From Collinsella sp. (GTDB lineage: Bacteria; Actinomycetota; Coriobacteriia; Coriobacteriales; Coriobacteriaceae): DNA of 18,817 nt. Shown piece by piece: positions 5,689 to 14,118 of this stretch. The DNA lies in assembly GCA_019419405.1 (NCBI GenBank), contig DYAA01000172.1, forward strand, positions 1 to 18,817, written 5' to 3'. Under the pieces are notes generated by a model, which was not told the origin of the DNA, did no database searches, and worked only from the letters and a program-made list of their open reading frames with translations. The first letter of the stretch is position 1, and the number at the start of each line of letters is the position of its first letter. The position numbers were made by a program, and so were the translations under genes.

Positions 5689-7065
5689 GTGGAAACCAAG
5701 CAATACCCCGATATGGAGTGCGACGTCGTTATTGCCGGCTGCGGTGTAGCGGGCCTGTATGCGGCTCTCAACCTGCCGACGAGCATGCGCGTGATCATGC
5801 TCTCCAAGGGCGCTGTCGACGAGTGCGATTCGATGCTCGCGCAGGGCGGCATTTGCGTGCTGCCCGAGGGTTCTGACTACGATGCCTTCTTTGAGGACAC
5901 CATGCACGCCGGCCACTACGAGAACCGCCGCGAGAGCGTCGACATCATGATTCGCTCGAGCCGCTCGGTCATCAACGACCTGCTGGCGATGGGCGTGGAC
6001 TTTGAGCGCAAGGCCGACGGCAGCCTCGACTTTACCCGCGAGGGTGCGCACAGCCGCCCCCGCATTGCCTTCCATGCCGACATTACGGGCAAGGAGATCA
6101 CGACCAAGCTGCTTCAGGCCGTTCGCAAACTGGATAACGTGCAGATTTTGGAGCACGTGGCCATGACCGACATCCTGACGGGCGAGCGTGACGGCGCAAC
6201 GGTGTGTGCCGGTGTCGTCGCCGTTCCCGTGGACGAGGACAACTCGGTCCGCCCCGCCGACGAGCTGATAAATGCCGCCGAGGGCGCGCATGCCGGCGAG
6301 CCGTTTAAGATCCATGCCCGCCACACGCTGTGGGCGACGGGCGGCATCGGCGGCATATACGACCACTCGACCAACTATCCGCAGCTCACGGGCGATGCCT
6401 GCTACATCGCTCAGGAGCATGGCATTAAGATGGAGCACCTGGACTACGTGCAGATCCACCCCACGGGACTGTTCTCGCCGCAGCCAGGCCGCACCTTCCT
6501 GATCAGCGAGAGCTGCCGCGGCGAGGGCGCGATTTTGCTCAACGCCGCCGGTGAGCGCTTTACCGACGAGCTTCAGCCGCGCGATGTGGTCGCTGCCGCT
6601 ATTCGCGAGCAGATGAAGCGGGACGGTACCGAGCACGAGTGGCTGAGCTTTGCCCCCGTCGAGCGCGATGTAGTGACCGGGCACTTTGCCAACATTCGCG
6701 CACGCTGCTTGGAGGACGGCCGCGACATCTTGGACGAGCCCATCCCCGTTACGCCTACGCAGCACTACTTTATGGGCGGCGTGTGGGTCGACAAGGACGG
6801 CCGCACCTCGATGCCCGAGCTCTACGCCGCCGGCGAGACGGCTTGCAATGGCGTGCACGGCAAGAACCGCCTTGCATCGAACAGCCTGCTCGAGGCGCTG
6901 GTCTGGGGTCGTCGCGCCGCGTGGTACATGCGTACCGGCGAGTCACTGGCCGTGGAGCAGGCCGGTGAGCCCGCGCTTGACGGGCGTCACCGCGCCCTGA
7001 GTGCCCATACCCTTGCAATCGATGATTTGGCTCGTGCCGCCGGCACGCAGGCCGTGGAGGAGTAG
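5689..7065 (+). CDS. nadB: L-aspartate oxidase
   Basis: A FAD enzyme that oxidises L-aspartate to iminoaspartate for NadA. The FAD-binding Rossmann motif is VVIAGCGVAGLYAAL (about 13-27). Further flavoprotein signatures of the fumarate reductase/NadB family follow: SMLAQGGI, AFHADITGKEI, LWATGGIGGIY, VQIHPTGLF, ESCRGEGAILLN and GVHGKNRLASNSLLEAL. With 458 residues it is shorter than E. coli NadB (about 540); most of the C-terminal helical domain is missing, as in some anaerobe homologues. The GTG at 5689 is chosen because AGGGAGAGG lies 6 bases before it and the protein then starts just ahead of the FAD domain; the frame is open further upstream. In the anaerobic setting fumarate could be the electron acceptor (known for the family). 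Confidence 0.95.
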   Translation: METKQYPDMECDVVIAGCGVAGLYAALNLPTSMRVIMLSKGAVDECDSMLAQGGICVLPEGSDYDAFFEDTMHAGHYENRRESVDIMIRSSRSVINDLLAMGVDFERKADGSLDFTREGAHSRPRIAFHADITGKEITTKLLQAVRKLDNVQILEHVAMTDILTGERDGATVCAGVVAVPVDEDNSVRPADELINAAEGAHAGEPFKIHARHTLWATGGIGGIYDHSTNYPQLTGDACYIAQEHGIKMEHLDYVQIHPTGLFSPQPGRTFLISESCRGEGAILLNAAGERFTDELQPRDVVAAAIREQMKRDGTEHEWLSFAPVERDVVTGHFANIRARCLEDGRDILDEPIPVTPTQHYFMGGVWVDKDGRTSMPELYAAGETACNGVHGKNRLASNSLLEALVWGRRAAWYMRTGESLAVEQAGEPALDGRHRALSAHTLAIDDLARAAGTQAVEE

Positions 7066-7068
7066 ACC

Positions 7069-7929
7069 ATGAATCCCATTACCATGAAACTCGTCGTCGA
7101 TGATCTGATTCTGCAGGCTCTGCGCGAGGACATTACCTTTGAGGACGTGAGCACGGCGAGCGTGTGCCCCACGGCGCGTCCCGCCACGGTGGAGCTTATC
7201 GCCAAGGCCGATGGCATCATCGCCGGCCTGGATGTGTTCGCTCGCACCTTTGAGCTGCTGGATTCGCAGAGCTCGGTGCTGTTTGATGTTGCCGACGGTG
7301 ACGAGGTGCACGCCGGCGACCACGTGGGCCAGGTGCGCGGCGATGCGCGCGTGCTGCTTTCGGGCGAGCGCGTGGCGCTCAACTACCTGCAGCGCATGAG
7401 CGGTATCGCTACCTATACGCACAGAATGGCTGCGGTGCTCGAGGGCACCAAGACCGTGCTTGTCGACACACGTAAGACCACGCCGGGCATGCGCGTCTTC
7501 GAGAAGGCCGCGGTTGAGATTGGCGGCGGCAGCAACCACCGCTACAACCTGTCGACGGCCGTCATGCTCAAGGACAACCACATCGATGCCGCCGGTGGCG
7601 TGACGCGCGCGATCGAGATGGCGCGCGCCCATGCGTCGTTTACCACGACAGTTGAGATTGAGTGCGAGAACCTGGACATGGTGCGCGAAGCCGTGGAGGC
7701 CGGTGCCGACATTATCATGCTCGACAACATGACCCATGACGACATGGCCGCCGCCATCGAGCTTATCGCCGGTCGCGCCAAGACCGAGTGCTCGGGCAAC
7801 GTGGACGCCAGCAACATTCGCGCCCTGGCCGATCTGGGTGTCGACTATATTAGCTCGGGCGCCCTGACGCACTCTGCGCCGATCCTCGACCTCTCGCTTA
7901 AGCACCTGCGTCTGCTGGACGGTAAATAA
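7069..7929 (+). CDS. nadC: Nicotinate-nucleotide diphosphorylase (quinolinate phosphoribosyltransferase)
   Basis: Converts quinolinate and PRPP to nicotinate mononucleotide, the entry point to NAD. The protein has 286 residues, the usual length. Family motifs are LNYLQRMSGIAT (104-115), DTRKTTPGMR (133-142), GGGSNHRYNLS (152-162), MLKDNH (166-171), IMLDNM (216-221) and ECSGNV, followed by YISSGALTHS. The ATG at 7069 lies 3 bases after the nadB stop and is served by GGAGGAG inside the nadB end. A second Met at codon 6 is less well placed. Its stop codon shares one base with the niaR start (TAATG), so the pair is translationally coupled. Confidence 0.96.
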   Translation: MNPITMKLVVDDLILQALREDITFEDVSTASVCPTARPATVELIAKADGIIAGLDVFARTFELLDSQSSVLFDVADGDEVHAGDHVGQVRGDARVLLSGERVALNYLQRMSGIATYTHRMAAVLEGTKTVLVDTRKTTPGMRVFEKAAVEIGGGSNHRYNLSTAVMLKDNHIDAAGGVTRAIEMARAHASFTTTVEIECENLDMVREAVEAGADIIMLDNMTHDDMAAAIELIAGRAKTECSGNVDASNIRALADLGVDYISSGALTHSAPILDLSLKHLRLLDGK

Positions 7930-8474
7930 TGAACGCCCGCGAGCGTCGCCGTGCCATCATGGCCGTGCTCGAAGGAGCCAAGGAGCCCGTTTCGGGCAGC
8001 GCACTTGCCCGCGAGGTTGGCGTGAGCCGTCAGGTCGTGGTTCAGGATATTGCCCTGTTGCGTGCCGATGGGCACGATATCGTGGCGACCAACCGCGGCT
8101 ACGTGCTGCAGGAAGCCGCGAGTAGCCCCGCCGTGCCCACGCGTCTTGTTAAGGTGCGCCACGGCGTGGAGCAGGCGGGCGACGAGCTTACGAGTATCGT
8201 CGACGCGGGTGGCGCCGTGCTCAACGTGATCGTCAACCATCGTGTGTACGGCAAGATCACGGCCGACCTGGACATCCGCAATCGTCGCGATGTTGAGCGC
8301 TACCTGCACGATATCGAGAGCGGCAAGAGCTTTCCACTACTAACGGTGACGAGCGGCTACCACTTCCATCGCATCGCGGCGGAGGACGAACAGACCCTCG
8401 ACGAGATCGAGGCCATGCTCAAGGAGAAAGGCTATTTGGCAGACCTGATGCCCTACGAGGACGATCTGTCGTAG
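7929..8474 (+). CDS. niaR: NiaR-type transcriptional repressor of NAD synthesis (HTH + 3H domain)
   Basis: A niacin-responsive repressor (YrxA/TM1602 family) of 181 residues. Residues 5-60 form a winged helix of the HTH_11 type (VSGSALAREVGVSRQVVVQDIALLRADG). Residues 72-178 form the 3H domain, named for its conserved histidines: VRHGVEQ (His78), VNHRVYG (His104) and GYHFHRI (His145, His147). His78, Glu86, His145 and His147 fit the metal-binding set I recall for the Thermotoga protein (TM1602). As last gene of nadABC-niaR and overlapping nadC by one base, it is expected to bind the 44-bp palindrome before nadA and so control its own synthesis. It is not BirA: no ligase domain is present. Confidence 0.93.
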   Translation: MNARERRRAIMAVLEGAKEPVSGSALAREVGVSRQVVVQDIALLRADGHDIVATNRGYVLQEAASSPAVPTRLVKVRHGVEQAGDELTSIVDAGGAVLNVIVNHRVYGKITADLDIRNRRDVERYLHDIESGKSFPLLTVTSGYHFHRIAAEDEQTLDEIEAMLKEKGYLADLMPYEDDLS

Positions 8475-8484
8475 CCGATGCTGC

Positions 8485-8583
8485 AAACGTCCCTAAGCGG
8501 CAATCTGACGTTCAATCGTCGGTCGCGTACCAAAGTACGCTTCCCTCCTCTTTCACGTCACCTTGCTCGCTTAGGGACGTTTT
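8485..8583. repeat. About 100-base structured intergenic element after niaR
   Basis: Outer arms AAACGTCCCTAAGCG (8485-8499) and 8569-8583 are perfect complements. Inside them, TGACGT (8506-8511) can pair with ACGTCA (8555-8560), and GCGTAC (8525-8530) with GTACGC (8535-8540). On the plus strand the element ends with GTTTT, so it could help to terminate the nad operon. A stronger terminator follows 45 bases later. It shares the GGGAC text with other intergenic hairpins here. Confidence 0.65.
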
Positions 8584-8627
8584 CGCTGACGTGAGCTCAA
8601 CCTGCGACGGTGCCTAATTGGTTATCC

Positions 8628-8677
8628 GCACAAAAAAGGAGGCCTCCGCGGCGATGCGGAAGCCTCCTTTTTTGTGC
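8628..8677. terminator. Bidirectional terminator between niaR and the ferredoxin gene
   Basis: GCACAAAAAAGGAGGC (8628-8643) pairs perfectly with 8662-8677, and TCCGC (8645-8649) with GCGGA (8656-8660). The A and T runs flanking the GC-rich part make it a rho-independent terminator in both directions. It serves the nad operon on the plus strand and the ferredoxin gene on the minus strand. Confidence 0.9.
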
Positions 8678-8711
8678 ACGGTGTACTTTTGAGTGTGCAA
8701 GTGGGGAGTTG

Positions 8712-8897
8712 TTACTCCTCGACGATCTCGGTGATCGCGCCAGCGGGGCAAGCGTCCTGGCAAGCGCCACAGGCGACGCAGGAGTCCTCGTCGGCGACGG
8801 TAGCGACGTCCTGGAGCTCCAGAACGCCAGCGGGGCAGGAGTCGACGCAAACGCCACAAGCGATGCACTCGTCGGCATCAATTACGGGATGAGCCAT
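8712..8897 (-). CDS. 2[4Fe-4S] ferredoxin, clostridial type
   Basis: A small soluble electron carrier of 61 residues. It has two full cluster motifs, CIACGVCVDSCP and CVACGACQDACP, each CxxCxxCxxxCP, giving eight cysteine ligands. The length and the acidic C-terminus (AITEIVEE) fit the low-potential bacterial ferredoxins used by anaerobes with pyruvate:ferredoxin oxidoreductase or hydrogenase. The ATG at 8897 is chosen because AGAGAGGAAA precedes it and MAHPVIDADEC is the usual start; the open frame extends 22 codons further without support. It stands alone between a terminator and the dnaK upstream region. No partner enzyme is encoded nearby. Confidence 0.95.
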   Translation of the reverse strand: MAHPVIDADECIACGVCVDSCPAGVLELQDVATVADEDSCVACGACQDACPAGAITEIVEE

Positions 8898-9119
8898 GGT
8901 AGTTTCCTCTCTGTTGACCGACGCTACAGGCGATGCGCGCCGGTTTGATTCGGGCAAAAACATACCACGGGAGCGACCGTTTGCAATACCCTCTGGCCGG
9001 CATCTTCATACCGTTCGCCGAGTATGCCAAGGTTTACTAAAAAACGCGCAGGTGGGGCTGTTGAGCTGCGAAAATGTTAGCTAAAGGTGACTTGAAATAT
9101 TGAGCTATTGAGCGCGCCT
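8898..9119. other. Non-coding stretch upstream of the ferredoxin gene
   Basis: The first part of a 595-base gene-free region between ferredoxin and dnaK. It must hold the minus-strand ferredoxin promoter, but I could not pick a convincing -35/-10 pair. Nothing else is recognisable up to the large palindrome at 9120. I see no open reading frame with a ribosome-binding site. Confidence 0.4.
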
Positions 9120-9231
9120 GCGGAAAGGGCATCCCGTTATTTGGCCGAAAACCGGGGCGCAGTTTCCGGTTAGGCCCGCTAGCGGAAACTGCGAGCCGGC
9201 ATCAGCTCTCAAAACGGGACGAGCTTTCCGC
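9120..9231. repeat. Concentric 112-bp imperfect palindrome
   Basis: Three pairs of arms share one centre (9175.5). The outer pair is GCGGAAAG (9120-9127) with 9224-9231. The middle pair is TCCCGTT (9132-9138) with 9213-9219. The inner pair is CGCAGTTTCCG (9158-9168) with 9183-9193. The 4-base gap between outer and middle arms is the same on both sides. It lies about 130 bases upstream of the dnaK promoter element. It may be a structured RNA, a palindromic repeat or a miniature mobile element; no T run follows. Confidence 0.7.
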
Positions 9232-9356
9232 AAGGCAGCTCCAGACACCTTCGGACCCAAGCCTCAGCCATCTCTACATAGATCTCAATAGATTTGCCGA
9301 GAACTCAATCAGCGCATCTACCTGCGCATTTAAGAACCTAAACTCTCAGCAATAAG

Positions 9357-9391
9357 AAATCTTATATGAATTGACTTAGATTTTGTATATT
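9357..9391 (+). promoter_or_regulatory. dnaK promoter region with predicted HspR operator
   Basis: AAATCT (9357-9362) and AGATTT (9378-9383) form an inverted repeat with a 15-base spacer, within AATCTTATAT...GACTTAGATTT. A TATATT at 9386-9391 may be the -10. The same arrangement occurs upstream of clpB. Since hspR is the last gene of this operon, HspR binding is the likely role. The sequence differs from the classical HAIR motif CTTGAGT-N7-ACTCAAG. Confidence 0.65.
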
Positions 9392-9435
9392 CCGGCCCAT
9401 AAGGGGATACACTACATCCTGAAAGACAAGCCGAA

Positions 9436-9465
9436 GCGCCGCGCGACAGATCGTCGAGGCGGCGC
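9436..9465 (+). promoter_or_regulatory. Leader hairpin of dnaK
   Basis: GCGCCGC (9436-9442) pairs with GCGGCGC (9459-9465), leaving 27 bases to the dnaK ATG and just ahead of the purine-rich ribosome-binding site. It matches hairpins at the same place before trxA, dnaJ and clpB. Confidence 0.5.
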
Positions 9466-9492
9466 GAACGCAAAAGAGAGAGGGAATTTCTA

Positions 9493-11385
<1,893 letters not shown>

Positions 11386-11387
11386 TC

Positions 11388-12230
11388 ATGTCCGCCCGTA
11401 AAGCTCGCACGGAGGCGGCTGCCGCTGGCGCCGCCCCCGTTGACTCTGAGGAGAAGGACGTGAAGATTCCCGTAGAGGCCGTCGACGATACCGAGGCCAA
11501 CGAGGCCGAGGCCGCCGAGGCTGCCGAGAACCAGGTAGAGGATTCCAACAAGGAGGCGACGATGACCGAGGACGAGATGGTGGAAGCCGCTATCCGCGCC
11601 GGTGAGGAAGCCGCCGACAACGACTTTAAGCTCAAGTTCGAGCAGGCCCAAAAGGAGCTTGCCGACGTGCGCAGCGAGCTCGATGCTGCGGCAGAGGCTC
11701 AGAAGGCTGCCGAGGACAAGGCGAAGGACGCCACCGAGCGCACCGCCCGTTTGCAGGCCGACTGGGAGAACTTCCGTCGCCGCACCGCCAACGAGCGCAT
11801 CGCCGAGCGCGACCGCGCGACTGAGAAGCTTGTCACCGCGCTGTTGCCGGTAATCGACGATATCGAGCGCGCGATCGACCATGCCCGCAGCCAAGAGCTT
11901 GCCGACGACTTTAAGCAGTTCGTCGATGGCGTTGATGCGGTGCATGCCAAGCTGCTCGATGTGTTTGCGCACGAGGGCGTTGAGCCCATCGACCCCAAGG
12001 GCGAGGCGTTCGATCCGCTCGAGCACCAGGCTGTGGGTCGCGTCGAGGACGCATCGCAGTACGACGAGACCGTCAACGACGTGTACCAGAAGGGCTACCG
12101 CATGGCGGATCGCATCCTGCGTTCCGCGATGGTGACGGTGACCTACGGTGGCGAGAAGCGCCCCGCACCGGAGCCCGAAGCGGCGCCCGAGGATGCTTCG
12201 GCCGATACGGCCGAGAGCACCGAGGAGTAA
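11388..12230 (+). CDS. grpE: GrpE, nucleotide exchange factor for DnaK
   Basis: GrpE releases ADP from DnaK. The protein has 280 residues, well above the usual 180-200. The family core runs from about residue 78: a long coiled-coil helix (FEQAQKELADVRSELDAAAEAQ...), then LQADWENFRRRTANE, LLPVIDDIERAI and the C-terminal beta domain GYRMADRILRSAMVTVTYG. The excess is an N-terminal acidic, Ala/Glu-rich stretch of about 75 residues and a C-terminal acidic tail (PEPEAAPEDAS...). Both look disordered. The start follows the dnaK stop by 2 bases. A strong hairpin lies directly after its stop codon. Confidence 0.97.
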   Translation: MSARKARTEAAAAGAAPVDSEEKDVKIPVEAVDDTEANEAEAAEAAENQVEDSNKEATMTEDEMVEAAIRAGEEAADNDFKLKFEQAQKELADVRSELDAAAEAQKAAEDKAKDATERTARLQADWENFRRRTANERIAERDRATEKLVTALLPVIDDIERAIDHARSQELADDFKQFVDGVDAVHAKLLDVFAHEGVEPIDPKGEAFDPLEHQAVGRVEDASQYDETVNDVYQKGYRMADRILRSAMVTVTYGGEKRPAPEPEAAPEDASADTAESTEE

Positions 12231-12235
12231 TTGAG

Positions 12236-12266
12236 AAGGGCCCCGGGGCAACACCCGGGGCCCTTT
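12236..12266 (+). terminator. Hairpin inside the heat-shock operon, between grpE and dnaJ
   Basis: AAGGGCCCCGGG (12236-12247) pairs perfectly with 12254-12265 over a 6-base loop and is followed by TTTCTGG. The stem is very stable and starts 6 bases after the grpE stop. The T run is short, so it may act as a partial terminator or a 3' mRNA stabiliser that lowers dnaJ-hspR relative to dnaK-grpE. Confidence 0.65.
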
Positions 12267-12294
12267 CTGGCCTAGTGCCATATGAAAGCATGAG

Positions 12295-12315
12295 CCGCCG
12301 CCCGCTGGGCGGCGG
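12295..12315 (+). promoter_or_regulatory. Leader hairpin of dnaJ
   Basis: CCGCCGCCC (12295-12303) pairs with GGGCGGCGG (12307-12315) over a 3-base loop. It leaves 22 bases to the dnaJ start and stands just before its AGGAGAGGAG ribosome-binding site. Confidence 0.55.
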
Positions 12316-12337
12316 ATGAAACAGGAGAGGAGCTACG

Positions 12338-13297
12338 ATGGCTGCAGGCAAAACCTTCTATGACATCCTGGGCGTATCCAAGAGCGCCTCCGACAAAGAG
12401 ATCAAGAGCGCGTTTCGCAAGCTCGCGCAAAAATATCACCCCGATGCCGGCGGCGACGAGGCCAAGTTCAAGGAGATCAGCGAGGCCTACGAGACGCTTT
12501 CGGACGAGAAGAAGCGCAAAGAGTACGACCAGATGCTCATGTTTGGCGGCATGCCGGGCGCAGGCGGCGCGTATGGCGGCGGCTACGGTGCCGGCGCGGG
12601 CGCCAGCGGCTGGGGCGACATCTTCGACAGCATCTTTAGCGGCAACGGCGCCTGGGGCAGCGATTGGGGCTCGGGCTTTGCCGGGGCCGCGGGTAATGCC
12701 GGCGCGGGACGCAGCCGTGCTCGCAAGGGCAGCGACCTGTCGCTGACCGTCGATGTGACGGCTGAGGACGCGTTTCGCGGCGTGACGCACAAGGTTACCT
12801 ACCGCATTCCCTCGACGGGCGAGCAGCAGACCATTACGGTCTCAGTGCCCGCGGGCGCGGTCGACGGCGGCAAGCTGCGCTACAAGCGTCGCGGAGAGTA
12901 CGGCGTTGCCGGCGGCGAGCGCGGCGACCTGGTCGTGACCACGCACGTGGAGGAGCACCCGCTGTTTAAGCGCAAAGGCGCCGACGTGACCATGGAGGTA
13001 CCGGTCTCGGTCTACGAGGCGGCGCTCGGCTGCACGGTGGACGTGCCCACGCCCGGCGGTGCAACGGTCCGTTTGAAAGTGCCCGCGGGCACCCAGACGG
13101 GCAAGAAGTTCCGCTTTAAGGAAATGGGGGCGCCCGACGTTAAGCACCGTGGCCGCACGGGCGCGCTGCTCGTCGAGATCAAGGTGCAGGTCCCCACAAA
13201 CCTGTCTGATGACGAACGCGATGCCATGACCAAGCTGCGCGAGGTCGACACGCGCGACTATCGCGAGAAGGTCAACCGTTACAAGGCGACGTACTAG
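12338..13297 (+). CDS. dnaJ: DnaJ-family co-chaperone without zinc finger (CbpA-like)
   Basis: Hsp40 partner that stimulates the DnaK ATPase and delivers substrate, 319 residues. The J domain (about 5-66) has the HPD motif at 34-36 ([25 protein letters not shown]). A Gly/Ala/Trp-rich linker follows (about 69-128). The C-terminal substrate-binding domains start near [18 protein letters not shown] and include [37 protein letters not shown] and VKVPAG-type text. The four CxxCxGxG zinc motifs of canonical DnaJ are absent; the single cysteine in [14 protein letters not shown] is the usual one of domain II. This is a class B Hsp40, and a zinc-finger DnaJ may exist elsewhere in the genome. The start is fixed by AGGAGAGGAG. 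Confidence 0.95.
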   Translation: MAAGKTFYDILGVSKSASDKEIKSAFRKLAQKYHPDAGGDEAKFKEISEAYETLSDEKKRKEYDQMLMFGGMPGAGGAYGGGYGAGAGASGWGDIFDSIFSGNGAWGSDWGSGFAGAAGNAGAGRSRARKGSDLSLTVDVTAEDAFRGVTHKVTYRIPSTGEQQTITVSVPAGAVDGGKLRYKRRGEYGVAGGERGDLVVTTHVEEHPLFKRKGADVTMEVPVSVYEAALGCTVDVPTPGGATVRLKVPAGTQTGKKFRFKEMGAPDVKHRGRTGALLVEIKVQVPTNLSDDERDAMTKLREVDTRDYREKVNRYKATY

Positions 13298-13369
13298 GGC
13301 GGTCGCGGCGCACGCCCACGCCCGCAGGCTTATGATGGACGATAACGAGACGGAAAGGGGTCAGGTAGC

Positions 13370-13786
13370 ATGGCCGAGGACAATAGGAACAAACCGCTGT
13401 ACATGATCAGCGTGGCGGCCGAGCTGACCGGCATGCATCCGCAGACTCTGCGCGTCTACGAGTCCAAGGGCCTGGTGAACCCCCAGCGCTCGGGCGGCAA
13501 CACGCGCCTGTATTCGCGTGCCGATATCGAGCGCCTGGAGCTCATCAACCAACTGACCGACGAGGGTATCAACCTTGCCGGCGTGGTGCGCATCCTCGAT
13601 ATGAAGGAGCGTGCCGAGGAGCGCGAGCGCGAGAATGAAAAGCTCCGTGCTCGCGTGCGCCAGCTCGAGGACGAGCTGCACGAGTACAAGATGCAAAAGA
13701 AGATCACCGCCCTGGCCCCGCGCGACGGCTCGGTCAACCCCGAGCAAGTTATGCGCAAACTGCTAGGTACGGGTGGCGACCTATAG
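13370..13786 (+). CDS. hspR: HspR, MerR-family heat-shock repressor
   Basis: Represses chaperone genes, with DnaK acting as co-repressor in studied actinobacteria. The protein has 138 residues. A MerR-type winged helix starts at YMISVAAELTGMHPQTLRVYESKGLVNPQRSGGNTRLYS (about 11-49), and EGINLAGVVRILDMKE continues the domain. A charged coiled coil (about 78-110) follows, then a basic/hydrophobic tail. The start is preceded by AAAGGGG about 10 bases upstream. A TTATGATGG text about 40 bases before the ATG could be a weak internal promoter. As the last gene of the dnaK operon it matches the Streptomyces arrangement. Its likely targets in this window are the similar elements before dnaK and clpB. 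Confidence 0.93.
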   Translation: MAEDNRNKPLYMISVAAELTGMHPQTLRVYESKGLVNPQRSGGNTRLYSRADIERLELINQLTDEGINLAGVVRILDMKERAEERERENEKLRARVRQLEDELHEYKMQKKITALAPRDGSVNPEQVMRKLLGTGGDL

Positions 13787-13802
13787 CTCCGCCGACGCTG
13801 CC

Positions 13803-13837
13803 GGGCGCTCATTGGGGACAGACTTAAATGAGTGCCC
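13803..13837. repeat. Intergenic hairpin after hspR
   Basis: GGGCGCTCATT (13803-13813) pairs with AATGAGTGCCC (13827-13837) with one mismatch; the loop contains GGGGACAG. It follows the hspR stop by 16 bases but has no T run. It is the first of four structured repeats in the hspR-hydratase gap. Confidence 0.6.
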
Positions 13838-13844
13838 ACAGAAT

Positions 13845-13908
13845 GAGAGTGGATAATTTCCCGTTTTTGGCCTATGTGCAGGCTCAAAGTGGGAGATTAT
13901 CCACTCTC
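13845..13908. repeat. Intergenic hairpin with 18-bp arms
   Basis: GAGAGTGGATAATTTCCC (13845-13862) pairs with 13891-13908 with one mismatch over a 28-base loop. The arms contain TTATCCACT, one base off a DnaA box, but this seems to be a consequence of the arm sequence. Palindromic intergenic repeat. Confidence 0.7.
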
Positions 13909-13916
13909 GTCATTTC

Positions 13917-13956
13917 GGCACTTGGGGACGTTCCTTTTGTGCCGGCACTTGGGGAC
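13917..13956. repeat. Tandem 13-base direct repeat with GGGGAC core
   Basis: GGCACTTGGGGAC occurs at 13917-13929 and 13944-13956, with a period of 27 bases. Each copy can fold through GGCAC with a following GTGCC or GCGCC. It resembles the other GGGAC-bearing intergenic units in this window. Confidence 0.65.
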
Positions 13957-14118
13957 ACTCCTTGCGCCAAACCGGTCTTCCCGCCCCCGGCTCGCCTTAT
14001 GCTTTACTGAGATAAAGTGAACGCAGAGATTCGTAACCCACTCGCAACCGTTCTATGGCACGATATTGAACGAATGTATGCTATGCGCCCAAATCTTTTG
14101 GGCAGAGTGGGAGACAGT

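Noticed and set aside
9232..9492. Search for a CIRCE element (HrcA site) upstream of dnaK
   Set aside because: No TTAGCACTC-N9-GAGTGCTAA or close variant is present; HspR control is the better explanation.
13849..13904. Near-consensus DnaA boxes (TTATCCACT in both orientations)
   Set aside because: They are the two arms of one hairpin, one base off consensus, with no AT-rich unwinding region or dnaA/dnaN genes; not an origin.
14017..14118. Upstream GTG start for the hydratase, adding 34 residues
   Set aside because: The added residues do not fit the family start, and GGGAGA is placed correctly for the ATG at 14119.
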